A DNA stretch of 38,197 bases from Rhodospirillaceae bacterium (GCA_024638465.1 JAHEKF010000029.1:1-38197), one strand, 5' to 3'. Positions 7,269-17,544 are shown, counted from the first letter of the stretch. Numbers and translations: made by a program. The notes: generated by a model not told the origin, from the letters alone.

Positions 7269-8552
7269 ATGCGCAGGAATATTCGTCAACGAAAAATGGA
7301 GTCGGCACCGAGGAAGCAGAACGGGATCGTACTCGTTCTGTTCACGATCTCGATGGTCGTCATGCTCGGCATGGCTGGAGTTGCGCTGGACGGCGCCCAC
7401 GGCATGCTGAACAAGACGCGTCTGCAGAATCTCGCCGACGCTGCCGCGCTCAGCGGCGCGAAGACCCTGGACAATACAAACGATATCGTTCAGGCAGAGA
7501 TTGATGCTCGCGCCATGTTCGCAACCAACGCCGGCGACCTCGGTAATGCGGAAATACAAGGCGCGCTCGGAGGGGGTCTCGCCGTCACGGTCCAGTTCTC
7601 ATCGACGCTGCATCCGTTCGTTCCCGGCACGAGTCCCGAACAGTACGTCCGTGTCACAGCGCAGAATCTTCGCCTTCCCGGATGGTTCATTCCCGTGCTC
7701 GGTTTTAACGAGAAGGTCGTTGGCGCAACGGCTGTCGCAGGCCCCAGCCCAACGATCAACACCGCCTGCAATATCGCACCGATGATGGTTTGCGGAGACC
7801 CGAATCCGGCGGCCGACAACTTCGGCTACGAACTCGGAGTCACCGATGTACTCAAGGCTTCGACGAACAGTTTCGACGTCGGTCCGGGTAATTTTCAGCT
7901 GGTTCGGTTCCCCGGCAATGCGGGCGCGGCCGATATTCGCGAAGCGATGGCTGGCGGCTGGGACGGATGTGCGTCTCTCGATGACGTCATCCCGACGGAG
8001 CCGGGCAATACGGTTGGCCCGGTCGTGCAGGGCTTCAACACCCGTTTCGGCATCTATGCCGGCCCGATGAACGGTACCCAGTCGCAATACCCACCTGATG
8101 TCGTAACCAACGAACCGAATCCCCTGCTCACTTACGAATGCCCGGCCTCAGGCGGCATGGGCAGCGACGCGATCTGTTTTCAGGGGCAGCCGATCGACGA
8201 TACGACCGTATTCTACGATTTCGACTCCTATCTGGCGGACCTTAGTTCCGGCAATTTCACCCATACGCCAATCGATGACGGCGGAACCGGTGCCTTCAAT
8301 CGCCGCACGATGGCCGTACCGGTCGGTGACTGCACTAACACGACGAACGGCCAGGGCGACGTGCCGCTGCTCGGCTTCCTCTGCTATCACATGACTCAGC
8401 GCGCCGTACAACAGGGCCAGCAGTCACAGGTTTATGGCCAGTTTATACAGGACGGCTGTCCCGTTAACGGCCGCCCCGGTCCGACCCCTGGAACCGGTCC
8501 CGGACCCTACATCATTCAACTCTATAAGGATGAGGACGCCACGGCATCGTAG
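7269..8552 (+). CDS. tadG: TadG-like pilus assembly protein
   Basis: A 427-residue protein with the Tad N-terminal region: NGIVLVLFTISMVVMLGMAG, a membrane helix, followed by ALDGAHGMLNKTRLQNLADAAALSGA, the typical TadG pattern with paired alanines after LQN. The remaining 350 residues are extracytoplasmic, with several cysteines (CNIAPMMVCG, GCASLDD, FLCYHMT, DGCPVNG) that could form disulfides, and the end is Gly/Pro-rich. I see no clear von Willebrand A motif. GGAGCGGG stands ahead of the ATG. It precedes tadE, so the order here is G-E-E rather than E-F-G. Confidence 0.88.
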   Translation: MRRNIRQRKMESAPRKQNGIVLVLFTISMVVMLGMAGVALDGAHGMLNKTRLQNLADAAALSGAKTLDNTNDIVQAEIDARAMFATNAGDLGNAEIQGALGGGLAVTVQFSSTLHPFVPGTSPEQYVRVTAQNLRLPGWFIPVLGFNEKVVGATAVAGPSPTINTACNIAPMMVCGDPNPAADNFGYELGVTDVLKASTNSFDVGPGNFQLVRFPGNAGAADIREAMAGGWDGCASLDDVIPTEPGNTVGPVVQGFNTRFGIYAGPMNGTQSQYPPDVVTNEPNPLLTYECPASGGMGSDAICFQGQPIDDTTVFYDFDSYLADLSSGNFTHTPIDDGGTGAFNRRTMAVPVGDCTNTTNGQGDVPLLGFLCYHMTQRAVQQGQQSQVYGQFIQDGCPVNGRPGPTPGTGPGPYIIQLYKDEDATAS

Positions 8553-8564
8553 GCGAGAATAGCA

Positions 8565-9035
8565 ATGAATACTCGAAATACATATCGCAGATCGTGCCGA
8601 TTCAAAGGCGTCGTGATGATCGAGTTTCTGATCGTCCTGCCGATCTGCATGATGCTGGTCATGGCCACCGCGGAGTTCGGGCGTGCGTTCATGCAATACA
8701 ACGCCCTGACGAAAGGTCTCCGGGACGGCGCTCGGCATGTCGCGAGCAACGCTATCGTAGGTACAACGGGTGTGGTCAGCATCACCGGCGCAACGCAGTC
8801 CGAAGCACAGAATCTCGTCGTGTACGGAAACATCGGCGGCGCGGGAACTCCGGTATTGCCGGGGCTCACCACCGGAGCCATAACGGTCGCGAATGCAGGC
8901 GCTGGAAATATCAGAGTCTCTGCGGTCTACCCATACGGCTCGATTTTCGCGTTCGTACCGGGTTTCTTCTACAGCGGCAGCACGACGACGAATGGCTACA
9001 ACCTGCAAGCCGCGATCACGATGAGGGCGCTCTGA
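8565..9035 (+). CDS. tadE: TadE-like pseudopilin
   Basis: A 156-residue pseudopilin. The N-terminus RFKGVVMIEFLIVLPICMMLVM carries the TadE pattern: a short basic leader, a glycine, then V-V-M-I-E-F with the conserved glutamate at +5, and a hydrophobic helix, followed by FGRAFMQYNALTKGLRDGARHVA, which is the TadE domain. TadV should process it. The C-terminal half is Gly/Thr-rich and probably beta-structured. It overlaps the next gene by one base (TGATG), so the two pseudopilins are translationally coupled. Confidence 0.9.
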   Translation: MNTRNTYRRSCRFKGVVMIEFLIVLPICMMLVMATAEFGRAFMQYNALTKGLRDGARHVASNAIVGTTGVVSITGATQSEAQNLVVYGNIGGAGTPVLPGLTTGAITVANAGAGNIRVSAVYPYGSIFAFVPGFFYSGSTTTNGYNLQAAITMRAL

Positions 9036-9505
9036 TGTATCGAAAACAGAGAGGACTCGCGGCTGTCGAAGCCGCGATTGTTGGCCTCGTTGCCATGATC
9101 ACGCTTTTCGGCGTGATCGAAGTAGCACGCGTCTTTTTCGTCATGAATGCCCTCGAGGAAGCGACGAGGCGAGGCGCGCGGGTCGCGGCAGTCTGCCAAC
9201 TCAACGATGCCGCGATCGCCGAAGTAACCGTCTTCAATCCTTCCGGCGGTGGCGGCAACAGCGCCCTGCTACCGGGCCTCACGACAGGCAACGTGCTCGT
9301 ACAGTACCTCGACGAGGACGGAAACGTACTTGGCGCACCGGGCGGAAGTTTCGGGTTGATACGTTTCGTCCGCGTGTCGATCGTTAATTTCGCGCATCAA
9401 ATGATAATTCCGCTAGCTGCGAGAACGTTCACGATGCCGAACTTCGCGACGACGATTCCTGCGGAAAGCCTCGGCGTATGGCCAGGAGGATTTTCTCCAT
9501 GCTGA
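9035..9505 (+). CDS. Second TadE/TadF-like pseudopilin
   Basis: A 156-residue paralogue of the preceding gene. The start MYRKQRGLAAVEAAIVG has the basic leader, the glycine of the processing site, and the +5 glutamate. A membrane helix and ARVFFVMNALEEATRRGARVAAV (TadE-type region) follow. The C-terminal part contains NSALLPGLTTGNVLVQYLDEDG, similar in layout to TPVLPGLTTGAITV of the upstream protein, which supports duplication. The frame is open far upstream, but ATG 9035 overlaps the tadE stop by one base and gives the normal family length. By position it takes the place of TadF. Confidence 0.88.
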   Translation: MYRKQRGLAAVEAAIVGLVAMITLFGVIEVARVFFVMNALEEATRRGARVAAVCQLNDAAIAEVTVFNPSGGGGNSALLPGLTTGNVLVQYLDEDGNVLGAPGGSFGLIRFVRVSIVNFAHQMIIPLAARTFTMPNFATTIPAESLGVWPGGFSPC

Positions 9506-9532
9506 TCGAAGAGATCGAACAAGGATATAGTA

Positions 9533-10720
9533 ATGCCGAGTAGATACGACTTACTTTTGGTCAGCCGGTCGCAGGATTCCGCCGATCAGTTATTTTCCTG
9601 CCTGACGCAGGCGCCCGATTTGCAGGTCGAGAAGCAGGTCATCACCAACGGCGACTCTGATCCGCTACGCGGTCTGCTGTCCGTACCAGACCTGCTGGTG
9701 CTTCACATCGGATCCGGCTCGACGAACGAGCTGGACGCCATCGCGCAGTACTCGCCCGAAGAACGGCCACCCCTGATAGTCGTGGGCGACGGTAGCGACC
9801 CCAGATCGATGCGTGCCGCAATGCATGCTGGAGCGAGAGACTTCCTCGCGGAACCGATTTCGGAGGACGACCTGCTGAGTTCGGTTCGCCGCTTCACCGC
9901 AGAAATGAAACCCACGCGAAGATCGCAATCAACCTCAATCGTCTCATTTATCAACTCGAAGGGCGGATCGGGCGCGACGTTCCTTGCAACCAATACCGCT
10001 CACCTTCTGGCCTCGGTCTCGAACCGGAAAACCGCATTGGTCGATCTCGATCTCCAGTTCGGCAATCTGACCCAGTACCTCGATCTCAAGCCGAAGCGAG
10101 GCATCATCGATGCGCTCGAGGTAGCCGACGACCTGGACAGCGTGGCGATCGAAGCCTACATGACGCTGCACGAGACCGGTCTTTCCGTTCTCGCCGGAAT
10201 GAACACCGATTTCGACTTGCAACAGGATTTGATGCTCGAAGGATTCGATCAGATTCTCGCGTTGCTCAGCTCGAACTACGAGAGGATCGTCGTCGATTTG
10301 CCACGCCATATCGATCAGTTCGGGGCAGCGACGCTCGAGCGTTCCGATCGGGTAGCGATAGTCGTGCAGCAGTCCATACCGAGCTTGCAGGACGCTTCCA
10401 GAATCTACGAAATCGTCACGAAGAAGCTCGCGGTACCGAAGGACAGAATCATGATCGTGCTGAACCGCATGTTCAAGAACGCCGCCGTCGAACTGGCTGA
10501 TGTCGAGCAATCACTCCACAACTTGAAGCCGTTCGTTATTCCCAATGATTTTCAGGCCGTCGCCGAGAGCGTGAACATCGGCGCACCGATTTACGATCTC
10601 GCACGAAGATCGCCGGTCACGAAAGCACTCTTACAGCTCACCGAAGATCTGGACGGGCGTCCGGCTTCGAAACCGAAAGGTCTGATCTCACGCCTGAGAG
10701 GCGCTGCTAGACAAGGATAG
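9533..10720 (+). CDS. cpaE: Pilus assembly/localisation protein TadZ/CpaE
   Basis: A 395-residue cytoplasmic protein. Residues 1-125 resemble an atypical receiver ([36 protein letters not shown]). From about residue 140 there is a ParA/MinD-type ATPase domain: [21 protein letters not shown], then [17 protein letters not shown], then IVVDLPRH. The deviant Walker A reads KGGSGAT, so the second lysine of KGGxGKT is replaced by alanine while the signature lysine is kept. Such loss is known in CpaE/TadZ proteins, which place the Tad machine at a cell pole. It ends two bases before the tadA start. Confidence 0.93.
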   Translation: MPSRYDLLLVSRSQDSADQLFSCLTQAPDLQVEKQVITNGDSDPLRGLLSVPDLLVLHIGSGSTNELDAIAQYSPEERPPLIVVGDGSDPRSMRAAMHAGARDFLAEPISEDDLLSSVRRFTAEMKPTRRSQSTSIVSFINSKGGSGATFLATNTAHLLASVSNRKTALVDLDLQFGNLTQYLDLKPKRGIIDALEVADDLDSVAIEAYMTLHETGLSVLAGMNTDFDLQQDLMLEGFDQILALLSSNYERIVVDLPRHIDQFGAATLERSDRVAIVVQQSIPSLQDASRIYEIVTKKLAVPKDRIMIVLNRMFKNAAVELADVEQSLHNLKPFVIPNDFQAVAESVNIGAPIYDLARRSPVTKALLQLTEDLDGRPASKPKGLISRLRGAARQG

Positions 10721-10722
10721 TT

Positions 10723-12120
10723 ATGGCTACTGTATTCAAAAATCCGATTGAGAAATCGCCAAGACCGAAGCGCGCTGGATCAGCGTCACCGGAAACCAGC
10801 AAGCAGGCTGACGCAGATTCGGCCCTGTCGAAGCTCGAGCGCGAGTGGAAGGACGTCATTCACGCGAAGCTTTTGACGGTCATGGATCTTTCGCTCATCG
10901 GCAATCTGGACGGCGCCGAAGCCAGAAAACAGATACGAGAGATTACCCGGAAACTGATGGACGACGAATCCGCGCCGCTCAACACGGAACAGCGCAATCG
11001 AGTCGTCAAGCGAATCGAGGACGAGGTACTGGGTCTCGGTCCACTCGAGCTCTTACTCCACGACTCCACAATCTCGGACATACTCGTTAACGGCTGCAAG
11101 CAAATCTACATCGAGCGTGCGGGTAAACTCGAGCTCACCGACGTCACGTTCAACGACGATCGTCACCTGATGAATATCATCGACCGTATCGTCTCCGGCG
11201 TTGGTCGGCGAATCGATGAGTCGTCTCCGATGGTGGACGCGCGCCTGCAGGATGGCTCGCGTGTTAACGCGATAATCCCGCCGCTGGCACTGGACGGACC
11301 GACGCTATCCATTCGTCGTTTCACTGTCGATCTTCTGACGATCGACAACCTCATCGAGCTCGGCTCGGTGACGCAGGAGATCGCGATTGTCTTGAATGCG
11401 ATCGTAAAAGGGCGAATGAACGTACTCGTTTCCGGAAGTACCGGCGCGGGAAAAACCACGATGTTGAACGTTCTGTCCGGATTCATCCCGAACGACGAGC
11501 GCATCGTTACGATTGAGGATTCGGCCGAGCTGCAGCTTCAGCAGCCTCACGTCGTAAGACTGGAGACGCGGCCGCCGAACATCGAGAACAAGGGCCAGGT
11601 CACCGCGCGTGATCTCGTAAGAAACAGCCTGCGAATGCGCCCCGAGCGGATCATTGTCGGAGAAGTCCGCGGAGCGGAGGCTCTCGACATGCTTCAGGCG
11701 ATGAACACGGGTCACGATGGCTCGCTGACGACGGTTCACGCCAACTCCCCGAGAGATGCGCTGAGCCGCGTCGAGACGATGGTATCCATGACAGGCATCA
11801 GTTTCCCGACCGCGACGCTTCGCGCGCAGCTCGCTTCAGCAATCAACGTCGTCGTGCAAATCGAACGTCACGAGGATGGGCGCAGACGGCTGACGAGCAT
11901 CCAGGAGATTGATGGTATGGAGGGGGACATCATAACGATGTCTGAACTCTTCGCCTTCGAGCGCAAGGGCCTGGACGAGAACGGCAACGTGCTCGGAGAA
12001 CTGCGTGCGACCGGTGTCATTCCTGCTTTCCACAAGCATCTGAAGCGGAAAGGCATAGAGATTCCGGTAGAGACGTTCGAGCCGAGCTGGCTCGACGGAG
12101 GAGAGAGACCCCGTGCCTAG
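10723..12120 (+). CDS. tadA: Tad pilus motor ATPase TadA/CpaF
   Basis: A 465-residue hexameric secretion ATPase that powers pilus extension and probably retraction. The N-terminal region is helical; then come the CpaF signature [22 protein letters not shown] (shown in part), [25 protein letters not shown], Walker [11 protein letters not shown] near residues 237-246, the Asp box ([11 protein letters not shown]), Walker [13 protein letters not shown], and the His box ([20 protein letters not shown]). Length and motif order are normal. It overlaps tadB by eight bases. Confidence 0.96.
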   Translation: MATVFKNPIEKSPRPKRAGSASPETSKQADADSALSKLEREWKDVIHAKLLTVMDLSLIGNLDGAEARKQIREITRKLMDDESAPLNTEQRNRVVKRIEDEVLGLGPLELLLHDSTISDILVNGCKQIYIERAGKLELTDVTFNDDRHLMNIIDRIVSGVGRRIDESSPMVDARLQDGSRVNAIIPPLALDGPTLSIRRFTVDLLTIDNLIELGSVTQEIAIVLNAIVKGRMNVLVSGSTGAGKTTMLNVLSGFIPNDERIVTIEDSAELQLQQPHVVRLETRPPNIENKGQVTARDLVRNSLRMRPERIIVGEVRGAEALDMLQAMNTGHDGSLTTVHANSPRDALSRVETMVSMTGISFPTATLRAQLASAINVVVQIERHEDGRRRLTSIQEIDGMEGDIITMSELFAFERKGLDENGNVLGELRATGVIPAFHKHLKRKGIEIPVETFEPSWLDGGERPRA

Positions 12121-13090
12121 CGACAACGTACTCATGTATCTCGGACTCGTCTTCACGGCGGTTTTCCTGCTTTCGCAGGCCATGATCATTCCGGCGTTCG
12201 GCGATACGCGGAAGGCCAGGAAGCTCCTGAAGAAACGCGTCGAGAGTATCGAAAGAGCGTCCGGCCAGGACAGCGTGGCTTCGCTTCTGCGGGAGCGATA
12301 CCTGCGCAAGCTGAGCCCCTGGGAACGCCGCCTGGAGGATATTCCGACGCTCGCTTCGTTACGCAAAACAATCGAGCAAAGCGGCCATGAAATTCTCGCC
12401 TACCGCCTGATCCTGTTGGCAATATTTCTCGGGGTGGCGCTGACGATCTCGGTATGGGTGCTGACTCGAATGCCAATAGCGGCTTTAGCCGGCGGCGTGA
12501 TGGGCGTCTGGCTACCTTTCGTGAAGATAAACCGGGACCGTGCCAATCGCCTGGCCAAGTTCGAAGAACAACTCCCGGATGCAATCGATGTGATGCGCCG
12601 AGCACTGATGGCCGGCCATCCGTTCAACGCAACATTGCGTCTCGTAGCTGACGACATGGAAGATCCCGTCGCGCGCGAGTTCGACCTGACATTCGCGGAC
12701 ATCAATTATGGCAACGACGTTCGCAAGGCAATGCTGGGACTATTGGCTCGCGTTCCGAGCGTTACGGTCATGGCACTCGTTACCGCAATTCTCGTGCAAA
12801 AAGAGAGTGGCGGTAATCTGGCGGAGATACTGGATCAGATCGCGAAAGTAATTCGTGGTCGCTTCAAATTTCAGCGCCGCGTCCGGACCCTGTCGGCGGA
12901 AGGCCGAATGTCCGCGTGGATTCTCGCTCTTGTGCCACTCATTCTGATTGTCGCGATGACGGTCGTAAATCCCGAGTATCTACCGATGCTGTTTAACGAC
13001 CCGATGGGGCGGCAACTGGCGATAGGCGCGGTTATCTGGGCTGGAATCGGCGTGTTTTTTATCCGTCGCATCATTCGAATCGATATATAG
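12113..13090 (+). CDS. tadB: Inner-membrane platform protein TadB
   Basis: A 325-residue GspF-like integral membrane protein that forms the pilus platform with TadC. It has an N-terminal membrane helix, a helical pair near residues 95-140, the type II secretion F domain ([32 protein letters not shown], shown in parts; [22 protein letters not shown]), and C-terminal membrane helices ([15 protein letters not shown] and the [13 protein letters not shown] region). The start is GTG 12113, inside the end of tadA, with GGAGGAG upstream. Confidence 0.94.
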   Translation: MPSDNVLMYLGLVFTAVFLLSQAMIIPAFGDTRKARKLLKKRVESIERASGQDSVASLLRERYLRKLSPWERRLEDIPTLASLRKTIEQSGHEILAYRLILLAIFLGVALTISVWVLTRMPIAALAGGVMGVWLPFVKINRDRANRLAKFEEQLPDAIDVMRRALMAGHPFNATLRLVADDMEDPVAREFDLTFADINYGNDVRKAMLGLLARVPSVTVMALVTAILVQKESGGNLAEILDQIAKVIRGRFKFQRRVRTLSAEGRMSAWILALVPLILIVAMTVVNPEYLPMLFNDPMGRQLAIGAVIWAGIGVFFIRRIIRIDI

Positions 13091-13099
13091 AGAGGCGCT

Positions 13100-14068
13100 A
13101 TGGACGGCATTGTCACATTTTTAGGCTCCCTGATCGCCGATGAATTGATGCTGCGTTATGCAGTCATCATCGTCGTCGCTGGCACGTTCGTACTGTTCGG
13201 CCTCGGTTTGGGCTACCTCCTGCTCGCGGCCAGCGATCCTGTCCGCCGTAGACTCGGAAAACCGCAACGCAGCACGGTAACCGCTGCCGAGAAAGGCCGG
13301 TCTCTCGTGTTGATCAATACGATTCTCGGCCCCGTCTCACGATACATCCTTCCGCAGGAAGAGATTGAGCGCAGCAAGATCTCCGCAAGACTCGTACACG
13401 CGGGCTTTCGCTCGCCCAGTGCGCTACAGACCTACTACGCGATAAAGGTCGTGGCAGCACTGGTATTGCCGATGGGATTTCTCTTCGTTACGCAGTGGTT
13501 TCCGCAGCTGGGTTCAGGGCGCGAATTGTTCTACGCCCTGGGCATGAGCGCCGCTGGATTATTGATCCCGAGCATGGTGCTCGACCGCTTACTCGAGAAT
13601 CGACTTAGGAGACTCCGGCACGCGTTTCCGGACGCGCTCGACATGCTCGTGGTTTGCGTCGAGGCTGGCCTCGGCATGTCGCAAGCCATTCAGCGGGTAG
13701 CTGACGAACTTTCCGTCAGTCATCCAGAGCTTGCGATGGAGCTGTCCCTCGTCAATGCTGAGATTCGGGCGGGTGTCGATCGCGTAGTAGCACTCAAGAA
13801 CCTCGCCGATCGTACCGGCCTGCAAGACATCAAGGGTCTGGTCAGCCTGCTGGTTCAGACGCTGCGTTTCGGAACCAGCATCGCAGAATCGCTGCGCGTC
13901 TACTCGGACGAATTCCGAGACAAGCGAATGCAAAAAGCCGAGGAAGCTGCGGCAAAAATCGGCACGAAGCTGATTTTCCCGCTGATTTTTTTCATGTTTC
14001 CCGGTTTCTTCGTTATCGCCGTGGGACCGGCCATGATCGGACTCATCGGTGTATTCAGAGCCCTCTAG
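13100..14068 (+). CDS. tadC: Inner-membrane platform protein TadC
   Basis: A 322-residue partner of TadB with the same F domain. N-terminal membrane helix (VIIVVAGTFVLFGLGLGYLLL), second helix pair near residues 115-160, the signature ALDMLVVCVEAGLGMSQAIQRV, LVQTLRFGTSIAESLRVYSDEFRDKR, then a C-terminal helix (LIFPLIFFMFPGFFVIAVGPA). AGAGGCG precedes the ATG. Position directly after tadB and sequence features make the assignment firm. Confidence 0.94.
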   Translation: MDGIVTFLGSLIADELMLRYAVIIVVAGTFVLFGLGLGYLLLAASDPVRRRLGKPQRSTVTAAEKGRSLVLINTILGPVSRYILPQEEIERSKISARLVHAGFRSPSALQTYYAIKVVAALVLPMGFLFVTQWFPQLGSGRELFYALGMSAAGLLIPSMVLDRLLENRLRRLRHAFPDALDMLVVCVEAGLGMSQAIQRVADELSVSHPELAMELSLVNAEIRAGVDRVVALKNLADRTGLQDIKGLVSLLVQTLRFGTSIAESLRVYSDEFRDKRMQKAEEAAAKIGTKLIFPLIFFMFPGFFVIAVGPAMIGLIGVFRAL

Positions 14069-14085
14069 GATGGAAGGTCAGAATA

Positions 14086-15069
14086 ATGAAATACAAAACC
14101 TACTTTCGACTCGTTCTCGTAACACTTGCTGCAACAGGATTGACAGCCTGCGCGACCACGCCAACGACAAGCTTCTCTGACGCCGTCGCGGACGATCTCG
14201 CGCTGGTCGATGATCCGGTCCGTGAGGGCGACGAAGCTGCGCGTCGCGGGAACTACGAAAACGCATTGAAAAGTTATCTGCTCGCCTTAACTTCCCAGGA
14301 GCAAGCTGACCCCGAAGTCTGGTTCAGGATCGGTGCCGTATGTACGCACATCGGACGAACGCAACAGGCGCTCCGAGCGTATCTGGAGGTTCTGAAACTC
14401 GTGCCGGATCACGCCGGTGCACTCGAAGGCGCTGGCCTCGAGTACATGGAGTTGAGAGCGACGGCCGAGGCACGAGAACATCTCACTGCCGCGATCGAAG
14501 TCGATCCGGATCTGTGGCGCGCCCATAACGCACTCGGTATTCTCGCTGACCGGGAGAACGACCACGGCAGCGCGATCAGTCACTTCGCCAATGCGCTCGC
14601 GATCAACGTCAACTCACCGATGCTTCTTAATAATATCGGCTACTCACGATACCTCTCGGGGAATCTGGAGCAAGCGGCTCGCGACTTCTACAAAGCAACG
14701 GAACTTCAACCGGACTACCTGCCGGCATGGTCCAACCTGGGGCTCGTCTACGCCCGCCAGGGATGGTATTCCGACGCGGTCAGCATGTTGGGTCGGTCTG
14801 TGGATACACCGGTCGCATTCAACAACGTGGGCTATATCGCTTCAGAGAACGGCGACTTGCAGGAAGCTGAGCAGTTGCTGAGCGAAGCCATCCGGCTCTC
14901 GCCGACTTACTACAAGGATGCCTATCAGAATCTTGCGATGGTTCGTGGCCAGATCAGAAGCGAGGGAGTCCTGCCGCGGATCGATCCTCGACTCGGCCTG
15001 GTTCAGGCACTGGATCACTCAGCGGATCGAACGGGTGCGCTCGCGATCGTCTCGCCCGAGGCGCAATAA
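14086..15069 (+). CDS. tadD: TadD-like TPR lipoprotein
   Basis: A 327-residue lipoprotein (lipobox LTAC followed by ATTP, cysteine near residue 22) that probably sits at the inner face of the outer membrane. At least five tetratricopeptide-like repeats fill residues about 45-290, for example AARRGNYENALKSYLLAL, TQQALRAYLEVLKLVPDHA, ANALAINVNSPMLLNNIGY and NGDLQEAEQLLSEAIRLSP. TadD proteins act like PilF-type pilotins that help the secretin assemble. It is the last canonical tad gene; the next start is nine bases on. Confidence 0.9.
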   Translation: MKYKTYFRLVLVTLAATGLTACATTPTTSFSDAVADDLALVDDPVREGDEAARRGNYENALKSYLLALTSQEQADPEVWFRIGAVCTHIGRTQQALRAYLEVLKLVPDHAGALEGAGLEYMELRATAEAREHLTAAIEVDPDLWRAHNALGILADRENDHGSAISHFANALAINVNSPMLLNNIGYSRYLSGNLEQAARDFYKATELQPDYLPAWSNLGLVYARQGWYSDAVSMLGRSVDTPVAFNNVGYIASENGDLQEAEQLLSEAIRLSPTYYKDAYQNLAMVRGQIRSEGVLPRIDPRLGLVQALDHSADRTGALAIVSPEAQ

Positions 15070-15078
15070 GGACCCGAT

Positions 15079-16659
15079 GTGAGCGTAAGCATCTCCGAAA
15101 TCGCTGGCAGGCGGTACCTGTGGATTTTGCTCGCATTGTCCCTTAGCGCCGCGGCGACCGGCTTCTACGCGCAACAGGCGCAACAGGAGTACCAGGTGTC
15201 GGCGACGCTATCAATCGATGTGCCGGTTCCGACCGCCGCGCTTCCGACCCTTAACGTCAACGAGTTTGCCGACCAGGCCATCGGGGAACGCCACGCACGC
15301 GCTGTGTCGGAACTTGATGTGGCCGGTATCGTTGAAGCGTTCGATCGCGACGGCGCTCTCAATCGATTGATAACTCCGGCAGTTCGTGCAGCGCAACTCA
15401 GAGATCGCGCATCGGCCACTCGTATCGATGCATCCTTTGTCGACGGTATCGCCGGCGAGCCGAGTCTTGTGTCGACGATCTTCACGATCTCCGTTGCCGA
15501 CTCGAATCAGAGAGTTGCGACGGCGATGCTCGACGCGCTTCTCTCTCTTCACTCCAAGAGTCGTGTTGACGAGGCGACCCGGGAAATAAATCAGCAGATG
15601 CTCGATCTCGATGACGGTCTCGCCCGAAACGTCGCGGAGATCGATGCTCTCGAGAACATGATCGCCGACCTGCGAGCCGAAAACGCCGATGCGCTGGGCA
15701 ACTCCACCGAAACCGGTGCGCGGGAAGCTGCCATGGTACAGAGCGAGCTCGTCCAGCTCGAAGCCCGGATTCAATCCTTGCAATCGCACGGCGCAGCGAT
15801 TGGCGAAGCACTCCGTGAGCTCGATCCTCGAGGCGCGCTGCGACGATCGGCTTCCGATTTGGGCACGATCTCCCCGGAGCGCCTTATCGCGCTTCAGACC
15901 CTCGCAGCCATAGAGCGGGGTCGGTCCGGATCCGGCGCGACAGGCCTCGAAGATCTCGATCGCGAAGAGCGTCTCGTTCGCTCGGCGCTGGAGCAGGATG
16001 CGAATGCGAAGCTGGACCAGTTCGCCGTAGCACAAGCGGAATACGAGCGCCTGCAGGGACTGTATCCCCTGGATCATCCTGATGTCGTGCGAATGGCAAA
16101 CTCCGTATCGGGTCTCGAAACCGCAGCGAAAAACATTGACGCGATCGGTTTGACGAATAGCGAGATTCGCAATATCGAAAACCTGGCACGCGAAGAGCAA
16201 CAAGTGCAGGCTGAGCTGACGCGACTTCGGGTCCAGAGAGACGACGCTCGGGCGCTGTCGTCGGACGTTCAGAGCCGTCTTGCACGAGCCCCGATTTTGC
16301 TGGACCAGATCGAACAGCTCACGATAGATGTCAGTGACGCGGAGGCGCATTATGCCGCCATGCTCGATGAGCGAGACGCTTTGGCGCAGGAATACGGAAT
16401 GATTGTCCGTAGCTCCGAACCACCCGCGATACTGTCCGAGCCGCCGTACTTGCCCGAAGTGGCGTCAGCTTCCCGATCGAGCACGATCTTCGGCGTGGGC
16501 GCTCTGGTCGGCTTACTGCTTGCGACGCTTCTGGTCGTCGTCGTCGAGAAGCTCGACAAGAGAATCTCCGGGGCCGAATCGATCGCAGCTATCTGCGGAA
16601 AACTGCCAATTGGCGAGATACCGAACTTCTCCGAACCCGCGCGGGCGACGGGTACTTAA
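15079..16659 (+). CDS. Polysaccharide co-polymerase, Wzz/GNVR type
   Basis: A 526-residue inner-membrane protein of the chain-length determinant class. One helix lies near residues 13-30 (YLWILLALSLSAAATGF) and a second near residues 475-492 (FGVGALVGLLLATLLVVVVE); the part between is periplasmic and mostly coiled coil (for instance LDLDDGLARNVAEIDALENMIADL in parts, and the ENLAREEQQVQAELTRLRVQRDD stretch). The GNVR-type segment before the second helix (PPYLPEVASASRS) is proline-rich as in the family. Start GTG 15079. It is followed at 14 bases by a BY-kinase-like ATPase, its usual partner. No glycosyltransferase or Wzy gene is present in the window. Confidence 0.85.
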   Translation: MSVSISEIAGRRYLWILLALSLSAAATGFYAQQAQQEYQVSATLSIDVPVPTAALPTLNVNEFADQAIGERHARAVSELDVAGIVEAFDRDGALNRLITPAVRAAQLRDRASATRIDASFVDGIAGEPSLVSTIFTISVADSNQRVATAMLDALLSLHSKSRVDEATREINQQMLDLDDGLARNVAEIDALENMIADLRAENADALGNSTETGAREAAMVQSELVQLEARIQSLQSHGAAIGEALRELDPRGALRRSASDLGTISPERLIALQTLAAIERGRSGSGATGLEDLDREERLVRSALEQDANAKLDQFAVAQAEYERLQGLYPLDHPDVVRMANSVSGLETAAKNIDAIGLTNSEIRNIENLAREEQQVQAELTRLRVQRDDARALSSDVQSRLARAPILLDQIEQLTIDVSDAEAHYAAMLDERDALAQEYGMIVRSSEPPAILSEPPYLPEVASASRSSTIFGVGALVGLLLATLLVVVVEKLDKRISGAESIAAICGKLPIGEIPNFSEPARATGT

Positions 16660-16673
16660 AAAGGGTCGCGATC

Positions 16674-17489
16674 ATGGAGAGAGTAAGAGAAGCAATGGCG
16701 CGGGCGCTCGAGCAGAAATGGGCGCCGTCCGAGCAAGTCGCGCCGATCAACCCGACAATCAGGCGACGCCAGGCCGCACGACGTTCCGACGAAACTCGCC
16801 GCAAGTCGGGTGAAAGATTTCGATGCGTCAAGATCGACGCAAAAACGCTCGCGAACAAGAACCTGATCGTCGCCGAAAAAGAGCATCCGCAGCGCGGAGC
16901 ATTCGGCGTCCTCCAGGCTAATGTTCTCTCAGCGATGAGCGATCGCAATTCGGCATCGATCGGCGTGACCAGCCCCGGCTCGGGATCCGGGAAGACGCTA
17001 ACCGCTATCAATCTCGCACTGGCCCTCGCGATGCTGTCCGGGAAGAAAGTCTTGCTACTCGATCTCGATTTCGGCAACCCAGATGTACACGATCATTTCG
17101 ACTATGAGCCCGAATTCGGCCTGGAAGATCTTCTGTTTGAAGGAGCGACCGTCGAGAAGGTGGCATTCAAACCCGGACTGGATGGCCTGGTTGTCGTTCC
17201 CGTAAGGGGCGGTGATAACAATGCCGGCCAGATCCTGCGCTCAGACAATCTCCGGTCCGCGCTTGCGAATATAAAGACGGACTACCCGGATTATCTGATG
17301 GTGGCGAATTTTCCGGCCGCAGCGAGCGCCGAAACCGCGAAACTCTTGTCCTCGCTCGTCGACAGCATATTGCTCGTCGTAGAGGACACCGTGACCCGCG
17401 AAAAACACCTTTCAAAGGCGCTCGGCGGATTCGACAGGACGAAGCTGGTCGGCACGGTTCTGAATCGGGCGAAGAACAGAGCCAGCTAG
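16674..17489 (+). CDS. BY-kinase-like ATPase (CpsD/CapB class) without a tyrosine tail
   Basis: A 271-residue cytoplasmic P-loop protein. Walker A SPGSGSGKTLT is near residues 100-112, Walker A' VLLLDLDFGNPDVH near 125-138, and a Walker B-like YLMVANFP later. This is the architecture of bacterial tyrosine autokinases that work with Wzz-type proteins. The normal C-terminal tyrosine cluster is absent: the end reads LNRAKNRAS, with no tyrosine. Walker B has asparagine in place of the usual aspartate (VANFP rather than a D-x-P), which may lower catalysis. It probably acts as a regulatory partner of the upstream co-polymerase. Confidence 0.82.
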   Translation: MERVREAMARALEQKWAPSEQVAPINPTIRRRQAARRSDETRRKSGERFRCVKIDAKTLANKNLIVAEKEHPQRGAFGVLQANVLSAMSDRNSASIGVTSPGSGSGKTLTAINLALALAMLSGKKVLLLDLDFGNPDVHDHFDYEPEFGLEDLLFEGATVEKVAFKPGLDGLVVVPVRGGDNNAGQILRSDNLRSALANIKTDYPDYLMVANFPAAASAETAKLLSSLVDSILLVVEDTVTREKHLSKALGGFDRTKLVGTVLNRAKNRAS

Positions 17490-17544
17490 AGCGGCTCTAG
17501 AACAAAACAAGAGCAGCGCAGGAAAGAGGAAGGGAGACCGACTG

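Noticed and set aside
15211-16350. Minus-strand open frame of 379 codons
   Set aside because: It is antisense to the well-supported Wzz-like gene and shows no family motifs.
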